From assembly GCF_900323885.1 (NCBI RefSeq), contig NZ_OOHJ01000015.1, positions 186,001 through 250,000 on the forward strand: a DNA stretch of 64,000 bases, written 5' to 3'. The translations under genes and the position numbers were made by a program. Each line of letters opens with the position of its first letter. Within the stretch, counting starts at the first letter, position 1. Origin of the DNA: [Actinomadura] parvosata subsp. kistnae. Lineage in GTDB: Bacteria; Actinomycetota; Actinomycetes; Streptosporangiales; Streptosporangiaceae. Shown piece after piece: positions 8,882 through 16,694 of this stretch. The notes beneath the pieces are model-generated. The model saw nothing but the letters and a program-made list of their open reading frames with translations. It made no database searches and was not told where the DNA came from.

Positions 8882-10252
8882 ATGCTGATCATCGCGCTCG
8901 TCGGGCTGGCCGGGCTGGTCAGCCTGCCGTGGTGGCTGCCGGCCAGGGTCGTGGCGCTGCGGGTGCGCGTGTTCGAGCGGATCAACGGGGACGAGGGCAT
9001 CCCGGTGCCCGGCGACCTCGTCGGCGTCGAGCAGTTCGAGGAGGTGTACGCGCACCCGGCCGCCGGCGGCCGCAGCAGGGGGGCGGCGCTGTCGGACCTG
9101 TTCTGGTACTGGCTCTCCCCCGGCCCCGAGATGCACCAGGAGCACCTGGAGGCGGGTGACACGTACGACGCGGTGGCCCGTACCACGCGCCGCCTGCTCG
9201 CCGTGCGCCGCACGGAGGCCGAGGAGCTGGCCCGCCGCTGCGCCGGCCGGGCGCTGCGTGACGTGCGCGGCCTGGTGCGGCTGCGGGACCTGATGATCCC
9301 GATGTGGGCGGAGTTCTCCTACGAGCTGGTGTTCGGCGAGCCGTGCCCGCGCGAGGCCCGCGACCTCATCGCCGCCAACGCCGAGGACGTCGCCGGCGCG
9401 CTCCAGTGCACGCGGCTGCGGCACATGGGCCGCCGCGACCGCCTGACCGCCTACCTGATGCGCAACCTGCACCGGGTGCGCGTGCCGCTCCCCGAGGGGC
9501 TGACGCCGCGCCAGCAGGCGTACTACCTGCACGGCGCCTTCTGCACCACCGCCGTCGTGCAGCTCTCGGAGGCCATGGCCCACCTGCTGCTGGTGCTCGC
9601 CCGCCATCCCGAGGTGCAGGAGCGGGCCCGCACCGGCGACGACGCCTACCTCGACCAGGTGATGGCCGAGACGCTGCGGCTCTACCCGCTCTTCGGCATC
9701 GCCCACCGCGTCACGACCGGCGACATCGCGCTCGACGGGCGCGCCACGATCCCGGCCGGCTCGGTGCTCTGCTTCAACTACCCCGCCTTCCACCACGCCG
9801 GCTGCCCCGACCCCGACCGCTTCGACCCTGACCGCTTCGCGGGGCCCGGCGCGAAGCGGCTCAACCACATCCCGTTCGGCGTCGCGGCCAACCGGCCGTG
9901 CCCCGCCTGGCGGCTGGCGCCGATCGTGATGCGGGTGGTGACGCGCGAGGTGCTGGGCCGGTACGTCCTCGACTCCTCCGTCTCGCACACCAGGGCGATG
10001 CCGCACCGGGGGCCGTGCCTGCTCACCCCGCGCGGCGCGCCGCACCGGCCCGGGCTCGCGCTGGCGTACCTGCGGGCGCGCGACCGCTGGGAGGACGTCT
10101 GGCGCAGCCTCGCGCAGCTCGTCCTCGGCACCTACATGGTCTGGGACGCGCGCCGGCTGCGGCTGTGCGAGCGCCATTTCTCCTCCTCTGAAACGTTCGG
10201 TCCTGAGCCGGAGGGATCCCATGCACGTCACCGCACTGGTCACCGCCCCTGA
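8882..10252 (+). CDS. atypical cytochrome P450 with N-terminal membrane anchor
   Basis: 456 residues. A hydrophobic N-terminus (LIIALVGLAGLVSLPWWL) suggests a membrane anchor, unusual for a bacterial P450. P450 landmarks are present: an I-helix-like stretch GAFCTTAVVQ, the K-helix ETLR, the PERF-region FDPDRF and the heme-cysteine loop FGVAANRPCPAW. The thiolate Cys and the preceding Arg are kept, but both glycines of the usual FxxGxRxCxG pattern are Ala, and the acidic residue before the I-helix Thr is Cys. It is probably a heme protein with altered chemistry. The end overlaps the antiporter start by 32 bases, so translation is likely coupled. Confidence 0.82.
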   Translation: MLIIALVGLAGLVSLPWWLPARVVALRVRVFERINGDEGIPVPGDLVGVEQFEEVYAHPAAGGRSRGAALSDLFWYWLSPGPEMHQEHLEAGDTYDAVARTTRRLLAVRRTEAEELARRCAGRALRDVRGLVRLRDLMIPMWAEFSYELVFGEPCPREARDLIAANAEDVAGALQCTRLRHMGRRDRLTAYLMRNLHRVRVPLPEGLTPRQQAYYLHGAFCTTAVVQLSEAMAHLLLVLARHPEVQERARTGDDAYLDQVMAETLRLYPLFGIAHRVTTGDIALDGRATIPAGSVLCFNYPAFHHAGCPDPDRFDPDRFAGPGAKRLNHIPFGVAANRPCPAWRLAPIVMRVVTREVLGRYVLDSSVSHTRAMPHRGPCLLTPRGAPHRPGLALAYLRARDRWEDVWRSLAQLVLGTYMVWDARRLRLCERHFSSSETFGPEPEGSHARHRTGHRP

Positions 10253-11549
10253 CGCCAACCTCGCCCTGGTGCTGAAGGTCCTGCCCGCCCTCGTCGTGCT
10301 GCTCGTCGCCGCGGCGGTCTGCGGGCGGCTGGCCCAGCTCGTGATGCAGCCGCGCGTGCTCGGCGAGATGGTCGCCGGCGTGCTGCTCGGCCCCACCCTG
10401 TTCGGCTGGCTGTTCCCCGAGGCGCAGGCGGCGCTGTTCCCGCCGGAGGTGCGGCCCGTCCTGTACGTGCTGAGCACCGTCGGCCTGACCCTCTACATGT
10501 TCCTCGTCGGCGCCGGCATCGAGCACGGCGCGAGCACGCCCGGCGAGGCCCGCAAGGCCGGCGTGCTGGCCGCGTCGGGGATCGCCCCGTCGCTGCTGCT
10601 CGGCGCCGGCGCCGGTTTCCTGCTGTACGACCTGCTCTCCCGCCCCGACGTGCCGCCGCTGCAGTTCGCCCTGTTCCTCGGGGGCGCGCTGTCGCTGACC
10701 GCCTTCCCCATGCTGGCCAGGATCCTGTACGAGCGGGGCCTGGAGCACACGCCCGTCGGCCGGCTCACCCTGCTGGCCGCCTCCGTCGACGACGCCCTGG
10801 CCTGGTGCCTGCTGGCCGTGCTGTCGGCCATGCACCTGGGCGACGGCCCCGGCGGCGCGCTGCCCACGATCGTGCTGACCGCGGTGTTCGCGGTCGTGAT
10901 GCTGAAGGTCGTGGCCCCGCTGCTGCGCCCGCTGGGCCGGTCCGTCGCGCGCACCGGGCAGCTCGGCCCGACCGCCATGTACGTGGTCGTCCTCGTGCCG
11001 CTCGCCGCCGGCTGGGTGACGGACTGGATCGGCGTGTACTCGGTGTTCGGCGGCTTCTTCGCGGGCCTGGCGATGCCGCGCGACCCCGTGTTCCGGCGGG
11101 CGCTGCACGGCCGCATGATGGACGTCGTCTCGACGCTGCTGCTGCCCACCTTCTTCACCTTCTCCGGGCTGAACACCCAGCTCGGCGGCATCGCGGGCGG
11201 CGCCATGCTGGGGGCGTTCGGGCTGATCCTGCTGGCCGGGTTCGCCGGGAAGTACTTCGGGTGCTCGTGGGCGATGCGGGGCATCGGGTTCGGCCGGCGG
11301 GAGTCGTACGCGGTGGGGGCGCTCATGAACGCGCGCGGCCTGATGATCCTCATCTTCATCAACATCGGCCTGGCCCAGGGCATGATCACGTCGGAGCTGT
11401 TCGCCATGCTCGTGCTCGTGGCGGTGATCACCACCGCCGGCGCCCTGCCGCTGTACAAGCTGGCCCTGCCCGACCGGCTGGAGGCCGGCGCCCTGGCCGG
11501 GGAGCGGCCCGAGGACCGTCCGGTGGAAGCCCGCGCCCCTTCCGCGTGA
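10221..11549 (+). CDS. cation:proton antiporter (CPA2/KefB-type, Na_H_Exchanger)
   Basis: 442 residues, ATG 10221 with CGGAGG six bases upstream, inside the end of the P450 gene. About 12 hydrophobic segments carry the Na+/H+ exchanger fold: LVMQPRVLGEMVAGVLLGPT near residue 35 (the CPA2 signature region), SLTAFPMLARIL and ASVDDALAWCLLA (paired acidic residues in the ion path). No TrkA-N regulatory domain follows. It exchanges Na+ or K+ for H+ across the plasma membrane. Its place in the oxidative cluster suggests self-protection or product-linked ion homeostasis, but a housekeeping role is equally possible. Confidence 0.9.
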   Translation: MHVTALVTAPDANLALVLKVLPALVVLLVAAAVCGRLAQLVMQPRVLGEMVAGVLLGPTLFGWLFPEAQAALFPPEVRPVLYVLSTVGLTLYMFLVGAGIEHGASTPGEARKAGVLAASGIAPSLLLGAGAGFLLYDLLSRPDVPPLQFALFLGGALSLTAFPMLARILYERGLEHTPVGRLTLLAASVDDALAWCLLAVLSAMHLGDGPGGALPTIVLTAVFAVVMLKVVAPLLRPLGRSVARTGQLGPTAMYVVVLVPLAAGWVTDWIGVYSVFGGFFAGLAMPRDPVFRRALHGRMMDVVSTLLLPTFFTFSGLNTQLGGIAGGAMLGAFGLILLAGFAGKYFGCSWAMRGIGFGRRESYAVGALMNARGLMILIFINIGLAQGMITSELFAMLVLVAVITTAGALPLYKLALPDRLEAGALAGERPEDRPVEARAPSA

Positions 11550-11564
11550 ACGTTTCACGCGGAA
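11540..11564. terminator. 11-bp inverted repeat at the end of the antiporter gene
   Basis: Arms TTCCGCGTGAA and TTCACGCGGAA are perfect complements separated by CGT. The repeat covers the stop codon of the antiporter and ends 68 bases before the response-regulator start. No T-run follows. It could be an actinobacterial hairpin terminator, an mRNA stabiliser, or an operator for the downstream regulator. Confidence 0.5.
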
Positions 11565-11632
11565 GCGTGGTCCGGTGGACCAATGGCCGAGTGGATCTGG
11601 TAAATCGGCCGCAGTGGTGCAAACGTGGACTG

Positions 11633-12322
11633 GTGGTTGAGACATCAAGCAGTTCCGGCCCCGCCTCGCGCCGGCTGCTGCTCGTCGAGGACGACCGCGA
11701 GCTGAGCACCATGCTGGTCGGCCTGTTCACCGAACAGGGCTACACCGTCGAGCACGCGCCGGAGGGGCAGCGCGGCCTGCACCTCGGGCTGTCCCGCCGG
11801 TACGACGTGCTCATCGTCGACCGCGGCCTGCCCGCCCTCGACGGGATCGACCTCGTGCGGCGGCTGCGCCGGCAGGGCGTCACCGTGCCGGTCCTCGTGC
11901 TCACCGCCTTCGGCTCGGTCGCCGACCGGGTGACCGGGCTGGACGCGGGCGCCGAGGACTACCTGGTCAAGCCGTTCGAGATCGACGAGCTGCTGGCCCG
12001 GGTGCGCGCCCTGCACCGGCGCAACCTCGACCAGGCGGGCCTGCTGCCGCTCGGCGCGGGCTGGCTCGACACCGAGGCCCGCCTGGTGCGCCTGCCGGGC
12101 GGGGAGCAGGTGACGCTGTCGGGGCAGGAGTGCCGGCTGCTCAGCGCGCTGGCCGCCCGCCCCCGGCAGGTGCACACCCGCAGGTCGCTGCGGCAGCGGG
12201 TCTTCGACGGTGCCAACAAGGAGTCGATCGTGGACACGTACGTGTACTACCTGCGCGCCAAGCTGGGCTCCGGCGTCGTGCGCACCGTGCGCGGCGTGGG
12301 CTACCGTCTCGGTGCGCTGTGA
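11633..12322 (+). CDS. OmpR/PhoB-family response regulator
   Basis: 229 residues. The receiver domain (about 15-125) has the acidic pair VEDD, the phospho-acceptor in DVLIVDRGLPALDG, a Thr in VLTAFG and the Lys in YLVKPFE. A C-terminal winged-helix DNA-binding domain ends TVRGVGYRLGAL. The GTG at 11633 is the nearest start to the receiver, but its ribosome site is poor, so the start is uncertain. The stop codon overlaps the kinase start (GTGA), so the two form a coupled two-component operon. It is probably separate from the antiporter transcript, because a hairpin lies between. Confidence 0.9.
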   Translation: MVETSSSSGPASRRLLLVEDDRELSTMLVGLFTEQGYTVEHAPEGQRGLHLGLSRRYDVLIVDRGLPALDGIDLVRRLRRQGVTVPVLVLTAFGSVADRVTGLDAGAEDYLVKPFEIDELLARVRALHRRNLDQAGLLPLGAGWLDTEARLVRLPGGEQVTLSGQECRLLSALAARPRQVHTRRSLRQRVFDGANKESIVDTYVYYLRAKLGSGVVRTVRGVGYRLGAL

Positions 12323-13638
12323 GCGTCACGCCGTTCGGCCGCCGGCTCGCCGGCGGGCCCCGTCCGGCCGGGCGGGAGCGGCTGCCCGACCCTGACCGGC
12401 GGCTGCTCGTCCGCGCCCGGCGGCGCATCACCGTGCAGGTCGCGGGCGCCATCTCCGTGGTGCTCGCGCTCGTCGGCGTGCTGGTCTGGTGCGCCATGGG
12501 GCACGGCCAGGGCACGGCGGCCGAGCGCGACCTGGGCGTCGCCGCGCAGCGCTCGCCCCTCGCGTACCCGCCGCCCTGCGTGTGGCTGTACGAGCTGCGC
12601 GCCGACGGCACCGTACGCGCCTCGCCCGGCGCCCCCGCGGCGCTGCCCGTGCGGGCGGAGCTCGCCCGCGTGGCCGCCGGCGCCGCCCCGCGCACCGAGC
12701 GGGTCGGCGTGGCCGGGCGGGACTACCTCGTCCACACGCGCCGCCGCGCGGACACGACCGTGCAGGCCGTGATGGACCTGCGCTACCAGGCGGCCGAGCA
12801 GGCGCGGCTGCTGCGCACGCTCGCCGGCGCCGAGGTCGCCGGGCTGCTGGCCGCGCTGCTCGTCGGCCAGGTCGTCTCCCGCCGCGCCATCGCGCCGCTC
12901 GGCGAGGCCCTGGCCCGCCAGCGCCGCTTCGCCGCCGACGTCAGCCACGAGCTGCGCACGCCGCTGACCCGCCTGCACACCCGCGCCCAGCTCCTGTCGC
13001 GGCGGCTGCGCGGCGGCACCGACCCGATCCTGCTCATCGACGAGGTCGACCAGCTCGTCAAGGGCAGCGGGCAGCTCGGCGAGGTGGTCGCCGACCTGCT
13101 CAGGTCCGCCCAGTTCAAGCAGCTGCGCCGGCCCTTCGGCCCGGTGGACCTGGCCGCGCTCGCCGCCGAGCTGGCCGCCGCCGAGGACGCCAGGGCCGCC
13201 GCGCGCGGGGTGGACATCGTGGTGCGCTGCGACGGGCCGGGCGACCACGTCGTCCGCGGCGTCGAGTCCGCCCTGCGGCGGGTCGTGTCGGCCCTGCTGG
13301 ACAACGCGCTCGGCCACACCGGCCCCGGCGGGCACATCTGGGTGACGCTGTCCGGCGAGCCCGGCACCGTCCTGCTCACCGTCCGCGACGACGGCGCCGG
13401 GCTCGACCCCGAGGACGCCGAGCGGCTGTTCACCCGGTTCGAGGGGACGGGGTTCGGGCTGGGGCTGGCGCTCGTACGGGAGGTGGTGGACGGCCACCAC
13501 GGCACGATCACCGCCGACGGCCGGCCCGGCGGCGGCGCCGTGTTCACCGTGCGGCTGCCCGCGCATCCTTCCTCGCCGGTCACCGAGCCGGCGCGCGGGC
13601 CCGCCCGGCAGAGGTATCAGCCGCCGCTCCCGGGGTAG
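12319..13638 (+). CDS. sensor histidine kinase
   Basis: 439 residues from GTG 12319, overlapping the regulator stop by four bases. TM1 is at about 40-60 (AISVVLALVGVLVWCAMG). A short extracellular loop of about 100 residues follows, then TM2 (AGLLAALLVGQVVSRRAI). The H-box [16 protein letters not shown] comes only about 15 residues after TM2, leaving almost no HAMP domain. The ATP-binding part has N-box LLDNALGHT, DDGAGLD and GTGFGLGLAL. It would phosphorylate the preceding regulator. The signal is unknown, and the small sensor loop (CVWLYELRADGTV) has no recognised fold. Confidence 0.9.
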   Translation: MSVTPFGRRLAGGPRPAGRERLPDPDRRLLVRARRRITVQVAGAISVVLALVGVLVWCAMGHGQGTAAERDLGVAAQRSPLAYPPPCVWLYELRADGTVRASPGAPAALPVRAELARVAAGAAPRTERVGVAGRDYLVHTRRRADTTVQAVMDLRYQAAEQARLLRTLAGAEVAGLLAALLVGQVVSRRAIAPLGEALARQRRFAADVSHELRTPLTRLHTRAQLLSRRLRGGTDPILLIDEVDQLVKGSGQLGEVVADLLRSAQFKQLRRPFGPVDLAALAAELAAAEDARAAARGVDIVVRCDGPGDHVVRGVESALRRVVSALLDNALGHTGPGGHIWVTLSGEPGTVLLTVRDDGAGLDPEDAERLFTRFEGTGFGLGLALVREVVDGHHGTITADGRPGGGAVFTVRLPAHPSSPVTEPARGPARQRYQPPLPG

Positions 13639-13648
13639 CCAGGACCGA

Positions 13649-15222
13649 ATGCGAATCGAGGACTGGTTCCTCAGCGAGGAGGAGCGCGGCAACCCGGCGA
13701 GCAAGCTGCCCGCCTGGTCGCGCGGGAACGAGGTGCGGCCGCTCGTCCACGGCGCCACCTACTTCGCCGAGTTAAGGGCGTGCCTGGAGCGGCTGGGCAA
13801 GGACGACCTGCTGCTGTTCGCCGACTGGCGGGGCGACCCCGACGAGCGCCTGACCCCCGGCGGCCCCACCGTGGGCGCGGCCATGGCGGCCGCCGCCGAG
13901 CGCGGCGCGATCGTCCGCGGCCTCATCTGGCGCTCCCACCTCGACCTGCTGCGGTTCAGCTCCGCCGAGAACCGCCACCTCGGCCAGGAGATCGAGGACA
14001 CCGGCGGGCAGGCGCTGCTCGACACCCGCACCGCCGTCGGCGGCTCCCACCACCAGAAGTTCGTCATCCTGCGCCACGACCGCGACGCCACCCGCGACGT
14101 CGCCTTCGTCGGCGGCATCGACCTGTGCCACAGCCGCCGCGACGACGCCTCCCACCAGGGCGACCCGCAGCCCGCCCCCATGCCCGACGTGTACGGGCCG
14201 CGCCCGCCCTGGCACGACGTGCAGGCCGCCGTCCGCGGGCCCGCCGTCGCCGAGGTGGAGCAGGTGTTCTGCGAGCGGTGGGAGGACCCGGCGCCGGAGA
14301 CCCGCGACCCGGTGCGGCGCCTGCGCGACCACCTCGGCCGCCTCGACGACGCCCCGCCGCTCCCCCGCCCCGGGCCGCCCCGCCGCCCGCCGGCCGCCAC
14401 AACGTCCAGCTGCTGCGCACGTACCCGGCCCGGCGCGGCTACCCGTTCGCGCCCGACGGCGAGCGCAGCATCGCCCACGCCTACCGCAAGGTCCTCGCCC
14501 GCGCCCGCTCGCTCATCTACCTGGAGGACCAGTACCTGTGGTCCACGGACGTGATCGAGCCGTTCGCCCGCGCCCTGGAGCGCGAGCCCGGGCTGCGCAT
14601 GATCGTCATCGTGCCGCGCCACCCCGACCAGGACGGCTGGCTGGCCGGCCCCGCCAGCCTCATCGGCCGCGCCGACGCGCTGCGCCGCCTGCGCCGGGCC
14701 GGCGGCAACCGGGTCGCCATCTACGACCTGGAGAACCACCAGGGGACGCCCGTGTACGTGCACGCGAAGGTGTGCGTCGTGGACGACGTGTGGGCCGCCA
14801 TCGGCTCCGACAACGTCAACCTGCGGTCGTGGACGTACGACTCGGAGCTGAGCTGCGCGGTGCTCGACGAGGAGGAGGACCCGCGCCCGCCGGCCGGGGC
14901 GCTGCGCTTCGCCCGCGACCTGCGGCTCACCCTGATGGCCGAGCACCTGGACCTGCCGGCGGAGCGGGTGGACGAGCTGTGCGACCCGGTGGCCGCCTTC
15001 GACGCCTTCGCCCGCTCCGCGGCGGCCCTGGAGTCCTGGCACGAATCCGTCGCCTCCGACGGCCGGCTTTCGGGGGGACCGCCGCGGCCGCCGGGGCGAT
15101 TGCGGCCGCATCCCGAGCCGCGGCTGTCGCGCGTCCGCAAGCTGCTGGCGCTGCCGATGTACCGGTTCGCGGTGGACCCGGACGGCCGCCCGCCCGCCCT
15201 GCGGCGGACGCGCGGCTTCTGA
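13649..15222 (+). pseudogene. phospholipase D family protein, one-base frameshift
   Basis: The first frame starts with ATG 13649 and carries the first PLD catalytic motif, HHQKFVILRHDRD (HxKx4D). The second frame continues from GRHNVQLLRTYPARRG and carries the second, VHAKVCVVDD, then runs to the stop at 15222. Both halves are full length and well conserved, so the gene was one ORF of about 525 residues. The shift lies within about 14345-14405, a run of C and G blocks, and equals one missing base (frame 2 to frame 1). It may be a sequencing error. PLD enzymes hydrolyse phosphodiesters such as phosphatidylcholine; there is no signal peptide, so it is probably cytoplasmic. It lies 10 bases after the kinase gene. 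Confidence 0.85.
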
Positions 15223-15231
15223 CTGTCCTGT

Positions 15232-15283
15232 TTATCCTGCGGTGTACTCGTAGGCGGTTATCCGGCGGTGTACTCGTAGGCGC
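15232..15283. repeat. 26-bp tandem duplication at the 3' end of the beta-helix gene
   Basis: 15232-15257 and 15258-15283 are copies with two mismatches (unit starting TTATCC, containing GGTGTACTCGTAGGCG). The inner copy encodes the last eight codons and stop of the beta-helix gene. The outer copy lies just past the stop and carries a second TTA (stop on the minus strand). Confidence 0.85.
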
Positions 15284-16625
15284 CGGCCTCGATGCCGCCG
15301 CCCGTGCCGATCGCGACGCCGTTCAGGTCGATCTCGCCGTACTTGACCTTGCCCAGCCCGATCGCCTTGCTGCCCGAGAGAAGCCGGAGCGGGTTGGCCG
15401 GGTCGAAGCGCGGGTTCTCGAAGACGTTGCCCGTGCCGTCGTCGGCCATCTGGTACTGGTCGCCGTCCAGCACGTTGTACGAGTTCGCGGCCTTCGTCAC
15501 GCCGGGCGCGTACACGCTCTTCTTCTTGGCGTAGATCGCGTTCTGCGTCATCGTCAGGTGCTCGTTCGTGCAGCTCGCGTCGCACACCACGCCCTCGGCG
15601 TCCTCGTGCGTCAGGTAGATGGAGTTGTTGCGGAAGACCGTGCGCAGGACGGGGCCGTTCGGCTCGACCGGCGAGCCGGCCTCCTCCTTGAACGGGCCGC
15701 GGGTGACCATGCCGCCCCTGGTGCGCTCGCCGTAGACGGCGTTGTACTCGAACACGTTGTCGGCGGTGCCGTCCGGGTCCTGCGACTGGCCGTCCGGTGA
15801 GGTCAGGGTGCCGAGCTCGGTGAAGGTGTCGTTGTCCACCGAGATGTTGTGGTGCACGTAGTTGCGCGAGCCCTTGAAGATCTCGACCGCCGCGCCGTCG
15901 AAGACGTAGTCGAAGCTGAGGGCGATCGAGCCCCTGATCTCGTTCCAGGAGATCTCGGAGTCGTCGCCGTGGACCAGGATGCCGAACGCGCCCGAGTCGT
16001 CGTTGGCGTACTCCTCGCCCATCTCCGACGCGTCCGTGTTCACGCTCATGACGTTGTTGTTGACGAACTCGTTGTTGTTGATCGAGGTGTAGTCGGCGTC
16101 CTCGTCGATGTAGACGCCCGCCGACGCGCCGGTGATGTAGTTCTGGTTGAGGAAGTTGTTGTCGCCCTCGACGGAGAAGCCGGACCACTCGCAGCGGCCC
16201 GCGCCCTCCACGCCGACCTGGAGGTTGTAGACCTCGATGTGGTTGCCGGACAGCAGCACGCAGGCGTCCTCGTCGGTGCCCTTGATCACGGGCCTGGCGC
16301 CCGTGCCGTAGGCGTCGATGACGATCGGCCGCTCCTGCGTGCCGGATTCCCTGGCGGTGACGACGAGCTGCTCGGCCCAGCTGCCGCCCCTGCGCAGCAG
16401 CAGCTTGGAGCCGGGGACGAGGGTGGCCGCGTTCGCCTTGGCCAGCGTGCGCCACGCGGTCGCCGCCGAGGTTCCGTTCCTCGTGTCGTTGCCGCTGACA
16501 CTGTCGATGTAGTAGGTGGCGGGCTCCTCGGCCGCCGCCGCCGGGGCGGTGGCCGCTCCCGCGGCGACCATGAGCGCGAACGTGGTGAAGCCCACGGCGC
16601 ACCGCTTCACGAGACCATGTGGCAC
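15258..16625 (-). CDS. secreted right-handed beta-helix protein (pectate-lyase/chondroitinase-like fold)
   Basis: 455 residues from GTG 16625 (GGAGG about ten bases upstream). A signal peptide with n-region KRCAVG and cleavage near TAPAAAAEEP directs export. The mature protein is rich in short turns of parallel beta-helix type: NHIEVYNL, NNEFVNNNVMSV, NEIRGSIALSF, FRNNSIYLTHEDAEG and VFENPRFDPANP. These match the family of right-handed parallel beta-helix repeat proteins, many of which bind or cleave polysaccharides. No catalytic residues can be assigned. It lies 69 bases downstream of the GH6 cellulase gene on the same strand, so a joint role in plant-polymer degradation is plausible. Confidence 0.85.
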   Translation of the reverse strand: MPHGLVKRCAVGFTTFALMVAAGAATAPAAAAEEPATYYIDSVSGNDTRNGTSAATAWRTLAKANAATLVPGSKLLLRRGGSWAEQLVVTARESGTQERPIVIDAYGTGARPVIKGTDEDACVLLSGNHIEVYNLQVGVEGAGRCEWSGFSVEGDNNFLNQNYITGASAGVYIDEDADYTSINNNEFVNNNVMSVNTDASEMGEEYANDDSGAFGILVHGDDSEISWNEIRGSIALSFDYVFDGAAVEIFKGSRNYVHHNISVDNDTFTELGTLTSPDGQSQDPDGTADNVFEYNAVYGERTRGGMVTRGPFKEEAGSPVEPNGPVLRTVFRNNSIYLTHEDAEGVVCDASCTNEHLTMTQNAIYAKKKSVYAPGVTKAANSYNVLDGDQYQMADDGTGNVFENPRFDPANPLRLLSGSKAIGLGKVKYGEIDLNGVAIGTGGGIEAGAYEYTAG

Positions 16626-16694
16626 TGGGGTTCAGCCTCCTGTGGGCGGCCGGAGCCGTCGCTCCGGCCGCGGACCGGGACGTACGGGGGAAGG

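Noticed and set aside
11540..11564. ParB parS site
   Set aside because: The palindrome has a GTTTCAC-like core but not the parS consensus GTTTCACGTGAAAC, and it sits at a gene end.
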